DNA from: Nyssa sinensis
Taxonomy: Eukaryota; Streptophyta; Magnoliopsida; Cornales; Nyssaceae
Direction of reading: 5' to 3'
DNA: 64,000 nucleotides
Assembly (NCBI GenBank): GCA_008638375.1
Contig: CM018048.1
Span: forward strand, 6,903,089 to 6,967,088
Shown: positions 35,093 through 47,434 of the stretch, in pieces
Position numbering within the stretch: the first letter of the stretch is position 1
Layout: each line of letters begins with the position of its first letter
Made by a program: the position numbers and the translations under genes
Notes under the pieces: model-generated
What the model was told of the DNA's origin: nothing
The model's input: the letters and a program-made list of their open reading frames with translations, nothing else
The model's database searches: none

Positions 35093-37312
35093 ATGTCTTA
35101 TAGCTACTCAGATCAACCACCTAGTTGTTGCCCAACAGCTTCAGCTGAATTAAAGTTATATCAAGCTTTCATATTCTCTGTACCAATCTTTTTCACCTTC
35201 ATCCTTCTGCTTTTATTCTATTTGCTCTATCTTCGCCGTCGAAGGGTAGATTGGTCGTCGCTGGGAATGCTAACATCACTGCAGACCAGGGATGACATCT
35301 CCGTGGTAAGGTCATTTTATTTATTGTTTTTCTACAATTTGGGTATTCGTTTTTTAACACATCAATTAATTATGACCTTTTTTTTTTATTGGTTTTCCTT
35401 TAGCAATCTGAATTGGGCGTGAAGAAAGAACTGAGAGAGATGCTACCCATTATTGTATTCAAGGAGAGCTTTTCTGTCCGAGACACACAGTGAGTAGGCT
35501 TTCTTCGACATCTTCAATTTTGTCATTTGGCATTGTCTCATTGCCATTTTCTGGTTCCACACCCTGTCATGATTAAAGCTATGCAATTTTAAGTCAACTC
35601 GGTATAGAATATCAGTTTTGATTTTGATAAAATTGTAACTATTAATAAAAATTAGATTGTGTAGATTGCAATTTACTACACATCCACTGTCTCTCTCTCT
35701 TAATTTTTTTTTATAAAGAAAACCTTCTAGTTGAAGTTAATATAGATATGAATGATTAATTGTTTGAGTCCTTTACTTGAAGTAAGTCTTATGTCTTTAT
35801 ATCATTAAGTACTTTGATAGACTTGGGTAAAGCCTGGTCCAATATTTTGAAATGTTGGAAGCGCAGACTCATGACACGAAGATTTCATTGGAGAATAACT
35901 ACTCTCTTCTAATTGATCATGTAACACCCCGTCTCACAACGGTTAGGTGTGGGAAGTTTGATTGTTGTGGGCTCTCATTTTGATTAATATGGTTTAACCA
36001 AGGGATGGCATTTGAAGTGACCACAAGAAAAGAAAAATTAAAAAATAAAAATGAATTAAAGCTATATTAAGTGATGGAATTACCAAATTACAACAGTTCC
36101 ATATAGTTGATTCAGAAAATTCTGTCAAAATCAAAGTTCAAGTGTTGTTTATTATTTTTCCATCTTTAGCTTATCAGGTCACATCAGTTTCTCAATATAT
36201 GTCTGAGTACTTGTTTCATAGGGCATTTTCTTATTTTTCCTTTTTTTGGAAAAGATAAAGCTTCCTATGAGAACTTGACGAGTTAAATTTGTAGACTTTA
36301 TTGAAAGGGTCTTTCTACACAACTCGTATCAAATCTCTATAACTGCAAGTATTTGCACTAATCCTCATCCTAATGGTAGTAATTTTCATATGCACCTTGA
36401 CTTGGCCTTGCACCTTGACGATGACAATGACCACCACTGATTGCATCTGAAGTGTGGAGCACATGGATAGAAGTGCGAGGTTTAGAAAGAAGGAGACAAG
36501 GCCTTATGAGGTGTATGTTTTACTTCATTTAATATGTTAATGAGTAGTGAGAAGTTGGTTTGTGATAAGCACGTTAGAGAAGTGCTTTCTGATGAATCTG
36601 CGGTAAGGAAAAGCTTCTAATATGATATTTTTCCTGGAACTTGGGAGTAAATTATGGTTTTTTTTTCTTTTCTTTCAAGGATAATGTATTAGTGTTGCTA
36701 AGTTTGATTATCTGTCTTTTAATTGTGGGTAGCGGGAACTTGCATTATTATCAATACGGCCAACAAAGTCACTGCTTGCTTGTTGCTAGTAACTTATGGT
36801 AGTTGTCATCCTCGGACAATGCAAGTACATTAGATTAAACTCTGTCAAATATATTATTCGGCACATCCCGAACAATAAAGATATATGAAATCTAGCAACT
36901 CTCCACTGCATATGGGAGGCATAAACCACTAGTTACTAGATTTAGTAATTCAGGTATTTGGAAACCGGAGCCTGTAATTTCTTAACTTGGCTTTCAGTCT
37001 TGATGCAGATGCTCAGTATGCCTTGGGGAGTACCAAGCGGAGGATAGGCTTCAACAGATACCTGCTTGTGGGCATACATTTCACATGGATTGCATTGACC
37101 ACTGGCTTGCAAGGCACACCACCTGCCCACTCTGCCGCCTTTCCATCCTTGCTTCTGCTAAAGCTGCAACTGAAACGCCAGATTCCCAAGCAGAAACTAG
37201 TCGCAGAAATTCGAATGCTGAGAATGGTGGTGAAATCTCTCTCCAGATTATACCCCAATATTGTGAAGACCCTCAAACAAGCCTACAATCCTCGAGAGTA
37301 GTCGAGCAATAG
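35093..37312 (+). CDS. RING-H2 finger E3 ubiquitin ligase, ATL58/ATL59-like
   Basis: Exons by GT-AG sites: 35093-35305, 35404-35489, 37009-37312; 200 residues. Residues 24-47 form one membrane span, followed by RRRR and the conserved VDWSSLGM. Exon 2 carries LREMLPIIVFKESF. The RING-H2 finger occupies 101-142: C101, C104, C120, H122, H125, C128, C139, C142, with W132 and P140 in the E2-binding positions. The third exon starts exactly before the finger. The start SYSYSDQPPS and ELKLYQAFIFSVPI segment are what I know of ATL58/ATL59-type proteins. Members are membrane-anchored E3 ligases that pass ubiquitin from E2 to targets; the substrate is not predictable here. The Ser/Glu-rich tail (143-200) is variable in the family. 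No defect is visible, and both splice phases join cleanly. Confidence 0.92.
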
Positions 37313-37592
37313 AGATAACAGTTCTTCTTGAGAGCAGTGGTGGAGGGGAGGGCGAGGATAGACACTCCCTAGTTTGTTGATATCGGTACGGTTTAGTAAT
37401 GTGAAGAATGAAATTGAGGGGCGAGAGGGTAGGATTATTATGAGTTTCAATTCGATTGATGTCTGAATACAGCACTAGAATGGATCGTGGATTTTAGTTT
37501 TATGGGATAGCAACCTTGGGTTTGGGTCATGCATTTGTATACACTAGTTTTGTAATACATGCGTACGTCAAATATTGAGGCATATTTTATTT
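37313..37592 (+). other. Probable 3' UTR of the RING-H2 gene
   Basis: Non-coding sequence after the stop at 37310-37312, with TTTGTAATACATG near 37549 as a weak polyadenylation context. A 75-codon minus-strand frame here is a shadow. Confidence 0.4.
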
Positions 37593-37870
37593 ATAAGGTA
37601 AATTACATTAAATTTTTAGGTTGATTTTTTTTTTAAATAATAAAATTATTCATTATATATATATTTTTTGTTTTGTAAAATTATGTTGCATTTTTTATGT
37701 TTTTATTATTGAAAACAGATATTCTCGCCGTTAACCACCGTTACCTTCATTGATAGGTTTCAATAATGTCATCATGATTTTTTTCAAAATACTAGTTTTG
37801 CTATTACAATTAATCGAAAGGACAAATTTTTCTCCTACTAAACAATGTAAAATTACAATATTAGCTATAT
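37593..37870. mobile_element. Possible further MITE with GGTAAATTACA ends
   Basis: Left end AAGGTAAATTACATTAAAT and right end AATGTAAAATTAC resemble the ends of the two AT-rich MITEs in the window. The interior has a different GTTAACCACCGTTACC block, so it may be a sister family. Confidence 0.3.
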
Positions 37871-37980
37871 ACACACTCTGAAAATACTCTCTTATTTACT
37901 CTCTAAAAGCTCTATTTCTGCTAAACTCTCAAGCTCTCTCTCTCTCTTAAATTTTTTTCTCTCTAAATTCCATGTCCTCC

Positions 37981-38038
<58 letters not shown>

Positions 38039-38720
38039 TATATCCCTTTCTCTTTCTCCTTTGCCATACACCCATATTTTTCTCTCTCTACATAAAGATG
38101 TAAAAAGGTATGTTGATCCCTCTCTTTTGGACCCTCTCTCCCCCTCTCACCTTCCATCGTTATTCAACCACTCGCCCAATATGCTATAGTCAGCGGATGC
38201 GAGTGACTTCTGGGAGTGGCGCATGATGATTTCTAGGATGGAGGTGTGTCGAAAGAGGTCAATGGCAAGTGATATACCATAAAGTGACAAACATATTCGA
38301 AGCATGACATGTGCCTGTACAGAGCTCTTCAGAATACAGATCAAGAAAGATTGTTTTATCCAGGTTAGCTAAGCAAAGAGGGCTCAGAGGTATATTGTCC
38401 AGAGTTTAGCACCACCTTCCATATCTTATCGACCTCATAATATAGAAATTGAGTTCAATATAGAAACTACCATCTATGAATATCTATAAATCCCTACTTT
38501 CATGGCTCCTAATCCTACTCAAGTTGGGAGATCTACACCCTATAAATAAAATAGTAAGGTACACTTTCTAGTCATGTTCAATTTTTCTTTTGAGTTACAG
38601 TCTCTTTTTCGTTACTATCTTTATCATCGGAAGCGGCTACCACTGTAGCCTTCCCAATGATCCTTCTGACATCAAGTTCTTGACAGATAGCGAAGGACGG
38701 GAGAAAAAGATCAACATCAG
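37871..38720. other. Microsatellite and probable LTR sequence before a primer site
   Basis: A (CA) run spans 37984-38023, followed by TATATATA. From roughly 38100 to 38719 the sequence directly precedes a gypsy-type primer site and so probably includes the end of a 5' LTR. The start of that LTR could not be placed, and no matching 3' LTR is visible. Confidence 0.35.
37984..38023. repeat. (CA)n microsatellite
   Basis: Uninterrupted CA repeat of about 40 bp, followed by TA repeats. Confidence 0.95.
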
Positions 38721-39539
38721 TTTGGTGCCGTATGTGGGAACGAAAATCGTTCTTATTATTTTTTTCTTCAAACAACAAATCTATTGTCTTTTTCTTCCAA
38801 AAGTCAATGGCTCCCAACTTTCGTCCTAGAAAGAACTCCCAAAACCTTCAGAATCAGCCTCTTGCTAGAAGAAGAAGAGGACAAACACTCATTCGTTTAC
38901 AACAGCAGCTTGACCGGATTCAACGGCAGTCCGATCAAATGTAGGCCTCATTAACTCAGAACCAACAGAGTAATCCTCCTCTTCATTAACTCAGAACCAA
39001 CAGAGTAATCCTTCTCCTCCTACTAACGTTGTTCATTGAGAACCTCAACCTCCTGTCACCACCACGGGTGGAGGATTCCCCAACAAGGAGTTACCCAACA
39101 TGCAACCGGTACACCCCCATGGTACCTTTCATATGAGGGTTGATCCCTAGTCATCGATAACTGTAGGGAGAGGAATGCCCACTGTTTCATCTTACTATCC
39201 ATTACTAGAGCAGAACAAGGATACCAATTCTAATGGCCTCTAGAGTCAATCCAGCGCTACAAGAATTCCAACCTCCCGAGATTTCGATCCCCACAGTCTT
39301 GGGAGAGCAGCATTCTCCTGCTAACACCGAACAAATTCCTCCTGTAAATCCAGGACCTAGAGGCACAGGACAAGACCAACAATAGGAACCTGATCGCACA
39401 ACAAGTTCTACCGAAAGCCCCTTAGTGGGTAGAGGAGATAGCAAACTCTTAGGATCAGAAGATCTCAACCAAGGGGTTCCATGCCCCTCTAGAGCAAGAC
39501 GAGCTAAGTAAACTATTTGGTAGGTTTTCCACGCCATTC

Positions 39540-40490
39540 ACTTCTGTTATAATGACAGAGGAGCGACTTAAGAAGTTTGTTGTCCCAAAATTCACCCTCT
39601 ATGACTAGTCTGAAGACCTTAGGGAGCACCTATCTCACTATCAGCACATAATGGCCCTGCATAGGAGCTACTGATGCCTTCATATGCCGAACTTTCGTGA
39701 CGAGCTGTCAAGGGTACCACCTTTAAATGGTTCCACAACCTCCCCCGAAAATCGATCAGCAATTTTTATGAGCTCAATAGGTTATTTCTTGACCGATTCT
39801 TAACAAGTAGGAAGTTGAGAAAAGGACCAAACTTCTTGCTAACTGTGAAGCAAGTAAAGGAAAAATCACTTCGCGAGTACATAGCTTGTTTTAATACCGA
39901 AGCTCACGGAGATAACCGATTGCAGTCTAAATTTCCTAGTGACCACCCTCACTTCAGGCCTTAGGGCCTGGATGCTTCCAAGATTCCTTAACCAAGAATC
40001 TTCCTATCGATAAGATAAGCACCCATGGATACAGTATGGAAGTATATTAATCTCAAAGATATAAAAACCTCCTTTCCGAAAAGCTAAAAAATAAGTTTAG
40101 AAGAGGGATAACAGCGCTAACAAGAAGAGGATCACGAGTCCCGATAAAATAACAATACCCAAATCCCAGAACAACTCTAACTTTGGAAGGTATGGGACTT
40201 ACACCCCCTGAATGCCTCTTTACCCATATACTCCAACAGATCCAGACTCATGAAAACTTGATGTGGCCAGAGCCACTAAAAAGTCACTCTGACTCAAGAA
40301 ATTAGAACAAGTATTGTGATTTTCATAAAGAGCATGGGCACACGACTGAGGAGAGTAGGGCTTTGAAGCAAGAAATAGAGCATCTCATTAGGAGAGGACG
40401 ACTAAGAGAGTTTGTTTGCCAAGATAAGAGGCAGAACCCCCGTGACGAAAGACCACATCAAAGAAGGCAAAAGCAAAGGTCTGAATAGAG
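39540..40490 (+). pseudogene. Gypsy gag remnant
   Basis: Interrupted frames read VVPKFTLYD.SEDLREHL, HYQHIMALH, a decayed TTFKWFHNLP segment, and NFYELNRLFLDRF...KEKSLREYIACFN. These are the landmarks of the plant retrotransposon gag domain (PF03732 type). At 40305-40420 comes [19 protein letters not shown] and [15 protein letters not shown], the His/Cys-bearing linker usual between gag and protease in this lineage. Confidence 0.75.
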
Positions 40491-40819
40491 GGAAATTTAG
40501 AATGATCAGTAACGACAAAATAATCAAGTCATATTCATGCTTCACACTGACAATACGATGACAAGAACGTCTAACCAAGCCAAGAAAAGATATGCTCAAG
40601 AGGCAAAGGTAGAAACCTGAATCATTTAGATCTCTACCATTGAGAAAAATGTGAAGTTAGAACCTCAGATCTAGTTCTCCAAATTGGACCTTATGGGGAT
40701 ACATATTCCCCAACAGCGATGCTCTTGTCATCTCACTCAAAATCGCTAATTTTGAGATTCGAAGGCCTCTCGTAGATAGTAAAAGTTCTACCAACGTATT
40801 ATTCTATGAACCCTTCAAA

Positions 40820-41424
40820 CACATGAAACTCAACTCTAATGAAATCAGGGCTACCGTTTCTATCATGACTGGATTCGACGGGAATCTCAGCATCCCAATG
40901 GGCAAAATTGATCTACTGACCACGATAGGAAAGGGGGACGGACAAAAGACACTGATCTCTAAATGCATGGTCATAGACACTAAATCTCCTTATAATGTCA
41001 TTATCGAGAGGCCTTGGATCCACCAGATGGGAGTAGTTTCTTCAACTCTTCATTAATGCTTGAAATATGTCCACAACAACGAAATTTTCACAATTAAGGG
41101 CTATCAGCCCACGGCCCGGGAATGTAATGCCTCGCACTAAAAGAAAAACCTTCCAAATAGAAATTACAGTATCCTCATGAAAGGGAACTTTCCTCATCTT
41201 CCAATCTTCATGAGGCAGAAGAATGTTCTTTTGAGATTGACGAACCACTAAGTCTTAGAGGAAGGGACAGGGCAGTTAGACCAATAGAGAAGCCTATTAA
41301 AGTGCTCATTAGCACTGAAGAAGAGAGGAAAATATTTATCTATTGGCTCAACTCTATCTCATTCTGAGCAAAAGGATATTGTTAAATTCCTAAAGGCCAA
41401 CATTTCGGTATTTGCTTGGGCCTA
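40820..41424 (+). pseudogene. Gypsy protease-like region
   Basis: An open frame at 40823-41056 gives TGFDGNLSIPMGKIDLL, FMVID-like KCMVIDTKSPYNVIIERPWI and MGVVSSTLH, the C-terminal part of the retropepsin-like domain of plant gypsy elements (family form YNVILGRPWI). It decays into the linker before RT (KFLKANISVFAWA, with frameshifts), which is cut at 41424-41428 by the LTR insertion. The catalytic DTG could not be identified with confidence. Confidence 0.7.
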
Positions 41425-42189
41425 GAGATGTCACGACCCGAAGTCCACCCTATGCAGATCTAGGCATCGCGACACCGATCCCGACCCAATTGCCGAACCC
41501 GATACATTTCTTTTTCATTTTAACTTAACATTTATATGTGAGTATTAGTAACATGCAATCAACAATCTAATAAACAGCAGAAGACTTGATAAATTTTTCA
41601 TTTATAATACTAAAGTTCATATGATTATACAGGCCTAAACATTTCAAATACAACTACCCCCAGGAATGTGGGGTGATGGGAGAACATAGGACAAGTATTA
41701 TACTCTACTATTAAAATAGTCCTTGCAGTTCGTATATCTGCAGCCAACCTACGCCTATTCGGGATTTCAATCCCTACTTCAAGATGGGGCGTCATTACTT
41801 GAAAATGTAAGTATCTGTATGAGTTATGAAAACTCAGTAAGTAAATCCCTTTGCTCTATTAGGGCAAGTCCGCATAAAGAGGTTCACAGAACAAGATACA
41901 TAGTTTATAGCAACATGATAACCAATCAAAAAGATACGATGTTAACAATAGGAAGTCACATCACATGATAATAGCAACAACAAATATCCAACGATATCAT
42001 GTATATAAAACATCAACAGGTATCTGGCCTAACTAGTAAATGTAATGCCACAATAGATAACTACCCAATATCAGGGATGCTCCATACAATCATATGTTCA
42101 TTTTTAGGAACATAATATGCTTAACCAAATGAATGCAACAATATATAGAATGATTTTCATGGTCTAGTATATATATTAGTAGAACCCAG

Positions 42190-42600
42190 TATACCATTTT
42201 GTAATTCAGATCCCACCACTTGACTTGCTCATGTATACTCAGTCTACAGTAGGACTCGGCATAGCCTTTTGCAATCAGGTCCGACCACCTGACTTGCTCA
42301 TGCATACCCAGTCTACAGTAGGACTCGACATATCCTTTTGCAATTAGGTCCAACCACCTGACTTGCTCTTGCATACCCAACCTATAGTAAGACTTCGGCG
42401 TACCCTTTTGTAATCAAATCCCTCTATCTGACTTGCTCATGCACACCCTAGCCTACTTTGTAGTAAAATCCGGCCATACCTTTTACAATTAGAACCACCA
42501 TCTGACTTGCTTCATATAGACCCGACTTACCCTTAGTAGGATCCGGCCTTACCCTTTTGTAATTAGATTCCTCTATCTGACTTGCTCATGTAGACCCGAC
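42190..42600 (-). repeat. Tandem repeat, about 70 bp unit, in the solo LTR
   Basis: Five to six imperfect copies of a unit with CCACCTGACTTGCTCATG and CTACAGTAGGACTCG. Later copies diverge toward a variant with CTCTATCTGACTTGC. Confidence 0.85.
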
Positions 42601-43360
42601 CTACTCCTTATAATAATAGTGGATTATAGTATCGAATGGGCATTGTGACTATGCAGCACTCAGGTATTTTAATAATGCATGAAATGATGATGATTCTCAC
42701 CAGAGTATAAAATGTAACCGTATATCATTTAGGTATCATACATCAAACATGTATAATAATCATATGCTCAAAATATAGCATTTCATCTAACAATGTTCAC
42801 GAGCTAATACAAGTATCACGTAAATCAGTAATATATAAACACAATTAGCAATAACAAGAAACACATGCATAACATGACTAGAACTTTGTCATGTACAGAG
42901 ATCGATTTTTTACTTACCTTTATGATATAATCAAGAAAGTCAGATATCATTCTCTTTCCCCTTTGACGTTCCTAGTATTCAGAAAATACATCTCAGTCTA
43001 CTATATACATAGTTTATGCTATTCATCAAATTTTATGCATCATTGCTATAAGTTTCTCTTTCACTAATTTAGACTTTACTATTGGGTCTAAGACGTCGAA
43101 GAAAGTCGATTTAAGCTTTCACGAACTTTAATTCGGACTTCTGTACTAGAAAGGGTAAAATAGTCATTTTATATTTTTACGTGTCTTTATTTCTCGGGAC
43201 CTATTTCACAACTTGGACTCTACCGTTGAGTCCAGAAGATCCAAAATAATAAAAATTGACTATTCGTTTGACTAATCTGGATATTGGGATTATTTTCCTT
43301 AATTAAATTATTTAAAATTAATATTATATATTATTTATGGCAAATATAAGCACATGTGCC

Positions 43361-43427
43361 ATGACGGCACTGTGGTTGCCACATGGGATTTAAAATCCCA
43401 TGCCCTACACTTCTCTGGTTCGAACCC
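43361..43427 (+). other. tRNA-like A-box/B-box pair inside the LTR
   Basis: ATGACGGCACTGTGGTT (43361-43377) resembles a pol III A box, and GGTTCGAACCC (43417-43427) is a near-perfect B box about 50 bp later. The same arrangement occurs at the equivalent place in the LTR at 45701-51865. No cloverleaf was found, so it is not a tRNA gene. Confidence 0.4.
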
Positions 43428-44309
43428 TTGGGACGACAGTCCCACCGATTTTTCTTCATTTAGCTACAGTCCAAACAGTGGACAGTAGCCTAATCCTATA
43501 ATAGGATATCCAACCTAATTTAGGATTTTCATTTAAACTTCCCCAATCCTGTAGCCAAACAGGGTATATTACCATTTAATTTAAAACATAACCTAACCTA
43601 AATGATGCAACTTTAAACCAATTAAAATCAAAACGACGCAGCATCATGCTACTGTTTATCGTCTTCTCCGACCATCCCCTCCAGTGACGGTGACTCGCCG
43701 GCGGTGGTTTTTTTGGTTTTTCTCAATGGGATTTGATTGTAATTTCCAAGGGGGTCTCATATTTAATTCCAAAAATGGAATTGGTGAGGTCTTAGCAGTT
43801 GAACTAAGTCATCACAGTGGCGGTTTTGGCAAATTCGAAATTCTGGCGAGGCTATTTTCTTCCCATTTCATGCATGAATTCTCACTATTTTTGCTCATTC
43901 TTCCCTCTATTTGATTTCTACACTTAAGAGGAACAAATCTTCATGGTTTAAATCAAAAGTTAACACATAAAATGATAGCTTTTCAGTTTTTACCTAAACT
44001 TGCAACTAAGGTTTTCTAGGTCAATTCTAAACCATTTTTGTTGATTCTTCTTGCAAAATAAACTACATTTCATGCTTTGTAAGTCCTTGTATTCGAACTA
44101 AGTTTTCATGCTTCTAAAACTTAAAAACAGAAATGAATGAGACTTACCTTGGTTAAGCCTTAACTTGCATTAATTCCCCTTTTTTCTTCTCTATTCCCTT
44201 CTTGTTCTTCTTTTGAATCTCAGAAGTTACTTTAACCTCTCAGTTTCTCTCTTGGTGGTTCTGAATTTCCTCAAAACGCACCACACATATATATAGAATT
44301 TTCAGCCGT

Positions 44310-44347
<38 letters not shown>

Positions 44348-45043
44348 CACTCTCTTCCTCCCTTCAGCCACTTTCCCTGACCTTCTTTTTCTATTCTTTG
44401 ATTTTGACTGCTTATCATTTTGTTTTCTTTCCCTTAATTTCATAAGATATATATATATATATAATATACATATACACACACACACTAACACACTTTTCAC
44501 ACACACTTCCTACCAACAGCTTTGCTGTCTTCCTTCCCTTCCACATATGTATATATATATATATATATATCAACTTGTATGTATATACATATAGTCTTGT
44601 ATCAATGTGTACATGTATTTATCATATGTATAGTACATGTATACACACACCAATGCACACATTATTTCACACACACATATATGTTGTTATATATATATAT
44701 ATGCCTATATATATTTATTATATACACACACACATATATATATATAAATATGTATACCCGATATATACATAAATATATATATATATATATTTATATACTG
44801 TATATAAATATACTTATTCATATACACGTATTTCTATACGATTGGATTTCTTGTACGGGCATCCCTCGCGTATTCGAAATTGTATGTAAATTGCATCATA
44901 CGTTTGACACCATTGTCTATTTTCAAAACTGTACATCTATCTTACTATAGTACGCGTTCGGATTACAAGTCAGCTTCATACTAGGTTGATCCGGTCTACC
45001 TTGGGTCTAGTGTTGTATTTCGGGGTCAAAGTGTTACAAGAGA

Positions 45044-45597
45044 TATGGAGGGAGTAGATCATGATTTCATCTTTTACAAGCTGATGATCGATCCAGACCA
45101 TCCCCCAGTAAGATAAAAAAAAAGGAGGACATTTGCCCCTGAACGTCACCAAATCATCAATGAAGAGGTCCAAAGGTTGCTAAATGCTAGAATGATAAAA
45201 GAAATGTTTTACTTAGAGCGGCTTGTCAATACAGTTCTTGCAAAAAAGAAAAATGGCAAGTGGAGGGTCTACATTAACAATACCGACCTTAACAAAGCTT
45301 GTCCTAAAGACAACTTTCCTCTTCCCAGAATTGATCAACTTGTTGATGCCACAATAGGTCATGAACTCATGAGTTTCATGGATGCTTACTTTGGATACAA
45401 TCAAATTCAAATGTATCCTCCAGACCAAAGAGAAAATAACCTTCATATCAAAACGAGGTCTCTATTGTTATAGAGTGATGCCGTTTGGTTTGAAGAATGC
45501 TAGAGCTACATACTAGAGGCTTATAAACAGAATGTTTGGCCCCCTAAATTGGAGATACAATGGAAGTCTACATCGACGATATGCTCATCAATAAAGG
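45044..45597 (+). pseudogene. Gypsy reverse transcriptase remnant
   Basis: Reads DMEGVDHDFIFYKL, INEEVQRLLNARMIKE, KKKNGKWRVYINNTDLNKAC, PLPRIDQLVDAT, SFMDAYFGYNQIQM, VMPFGLKNA and VYIDDMLI, in family order, with frame changes. SFMDA carries the first catalytic Asp and YIDD (45569-45580) the other two. The sequence breaks off at 45597, before the thumb and RNase H. It belongs with the gag and protease pieces on the other side of the solo LTR. Confidence 0.85.
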
Positions 45598-45700
45598 TAT
45601 CAGTATTACTATCGCTTCATTTCTAGACGTAACAGTTATAGTGTCCTAGTCATGTCTCCCATGAGTGGCTAGTATCTAAAACCTTGCTCTAATACCAAGC
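45598..45700 (-). other. Primer-site and leader remnant of a family 1 element
   Basis: On the minus strand, directly after the LTR end at 45701, it reads GCTTGGTATTAGAGCAAGG (45700-45682). This is one base from the initiator-Met primer core TTGGTATCAGAGC and is followed by about 80 bp of leader-like sequence. It suggests the LTR at 45701-51865 is a 5' LTR that kept a stub of internal region rather than a solo LTR. Confidence 0.55.
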
Positions 45701-47380
45701 TGTCACGACCTGAAACCCACCCTATATGGATCTCGTGTCGTAGGGGCCGGCGCAATGGTCGTCCTTACTTTTACATTCTTTTACCAATGATAACAATAAG
45801 CAATGTAACCATAACATTAAAGTGCGGAAACCTTATTACAGCATTGGTCAAAAACTGAAAATAAGCCTGACAATAACCAACATAAACCAAACATAAACCA
45901 TTTTTAGGTGGTCAGTGCATGGGAGAGACTACTGTATTCTATTGTGCTCCTTCAACCGTCTCCTTACACTCCAGACCTCCTATTGTGGTTCTGTAGCATT
46001 CTCACCTGAAAATATAATAAATTGAGTGAGCTAACAAAGCTTAGTAAGTAAAAGCCTATCTCCAATACGAGTGAGGGATTACATAGGAAAATAAATTCAA
46101 GGGAAACATGATAGCTAGTTATGACAACTGATTTCAGTTAACTGTAAAACGCCACAATGCCTAATGAATGATAAGGCATAATAACAAACATAAGTACCGT
46201 ATAGCATGAATATAGGGGTAGGCCCAATGATTACAATCAACATAAATATTGCCACAATAAAACGATCATAGTCAAATCTAATAAATAAAGAACAATCAAC
46301 ATAGAACTATTCATAGAGAAATGAAAACATCCTATGAATCCAATAAACGTCAATATATCAATTAAACATGAATGGTGCCTTTACTCTGTTCAGGGTTTGG
46401 CAGACCCTCAGTCTTTTGGGGCCTGGAATACCCCTTATTTACATGAATGCATATAAAATTCCCATTTAACTCACTACGTAAAAACGCCAGCATTGCCATA
46501 TGTCCGTTTGACCCGTAGGTCCCATAAATTAACCTGTAGGTCCAGTCAACCAGATAGCATTAGATGGGTAATGTGACTGAGCACAGAACCTGACATTTAA
46601 CATGAATTAGGATTCTATCATAATTCATAGAGTAGATAAGATATAGAACATCATGACATAAGCATACAATGATAAGCATCGGTACAATAAATCAATCATG
46701 AAATATTAGTTAATAGGCCTCCACCAGATAGGACAATATCAATGGTGGGAACTATAACAATGGATACATATATGAATACAAGCTTTGGCAGTAATAGAAA
46801 GATCGTGACTTAGAAAATCACGTATCAAAGATAGGAATTTACTTACTTTATTAGCGTCCTAGTATTCCGTGACTTTTTCCTTTTCCTTTGACTTGCCTAT
46901 ACATATATAAATACATCTCAATTTTACTGTCATTTATCAATTTTTACATCTCTCTACTCTAAGTATCTCTTTTACTAATTTATGCTTTTACAATTTCCAA
47001 TTTGGACTTAATTTACCCAAGGGCAAAATGGTCATTTACGTGTTCCCATTTTTCAGGCTCCATTTTCTCAATTCGGACTTCATCTTTGAGTCCATAAGGT
47101 CTGAAATAATAAAATTTTACTATTTACTTAACTCAATCGGAGTCCGTTTGACTCAGCTTCGACTTAGGGGCATTTTGGTCATTTTCGGGAGTTTGTCTCA
47201 TAAAATGGGCATCACCATTGGATCAAGAAGGTCCAAAACAGTAAGTTTACACTATTCATTGGACTAATTTGTGTGTTAGAATTTAATTTGAATTTAGTTA
47301 ATTTAAACTAATTTATTAAGTTAATTAAATGTAAGCAATACATATATTATTTGAGCCCAACTTGATCACATGTGCCTTAG

Positions 47381-47434
47381 TGGCACAGTGGTCTGTTCTT
47401 CTCACCCTTCCCTCCTTGGTCACAGGTTCAGGTC
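47381..47434 (+). other. tRNA-like A-box/B-box pair inside the LTR
   Basis: TGGCACAGTGG (47381-47391) fits the A-box consensus, and GGTTCAGGTC (47425-47434) resembles a B box 44 bp downstream. It is at the position equivalent to 43361-43427. Confidence 0.4.

Larger units (their letters stand above)
41429..45038 (-). mobile_element. Solo LTR (family 1), 3.6 kb, perfect target duplication
   Basis: As written it starts TGTCACGACCC at 41429 and ends GGGTCAAAGTGTTACA at 45038, with AGAGA on both sides (41424-41428 and 45039-45043). Removing it brings the two halves of the gypsy pol back together at FAWA / DMEGVDHDF. By comparison with the other copies, the canonical orientation is minus. It contains 70 bp tandem repeats, a tRNA-like A/B box pair, a GGGTAAAATAGTCATTTTA block, a CT run (44312-44341) and a TA/CA microsatellite block (44446-44830). 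No coding domain and no primer site are present, so it is a solo LTR. Confidence 0.88.
38721..45597 (+). mobile_element. Decayed Ty3/gypsy-type element, gag to RT, split by an LTR insertion
   Basis: TTTGGTGCCGTATGTGGGAA at 38721-38740 matches the primer-site context usual after plant gypsy 5' LTRs. A basic N-terminal gag frame starts at 38808 (MAPNFRPRKNS). Gag, protease-like and RT pieces follow in order, with the region 41429-45038 occupied by a later solo LTR. RNase H, integrase and the 3' LTR are absent: at 45598 sequence of another element begins. Many stops make it inactive. Confidence 0.75.

Noticed and set aside
35921..35990. TGTAACACCCCGTCTCAC in RING intron 2 looks like an LTR start.
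   Set aside because: No matching end, target duplication or family homology could be traced, so no element boundary is claimed.
35093..37312. Annotating the RING gene with exon 3 starting at 36999 (after CTTTCAG).
   Set aside because: That acceptor puts the finger out of frame; using GATGCAG at 37008 restores the Cys-x2-Cys start and full RING-H2 spacing.
44522..44950. 142-codon frame, one of the longest in the right half.
   Set aside because: It is translated TA/CA microsatellite (YIYIYI, HTHTY) inside a solo LTR.
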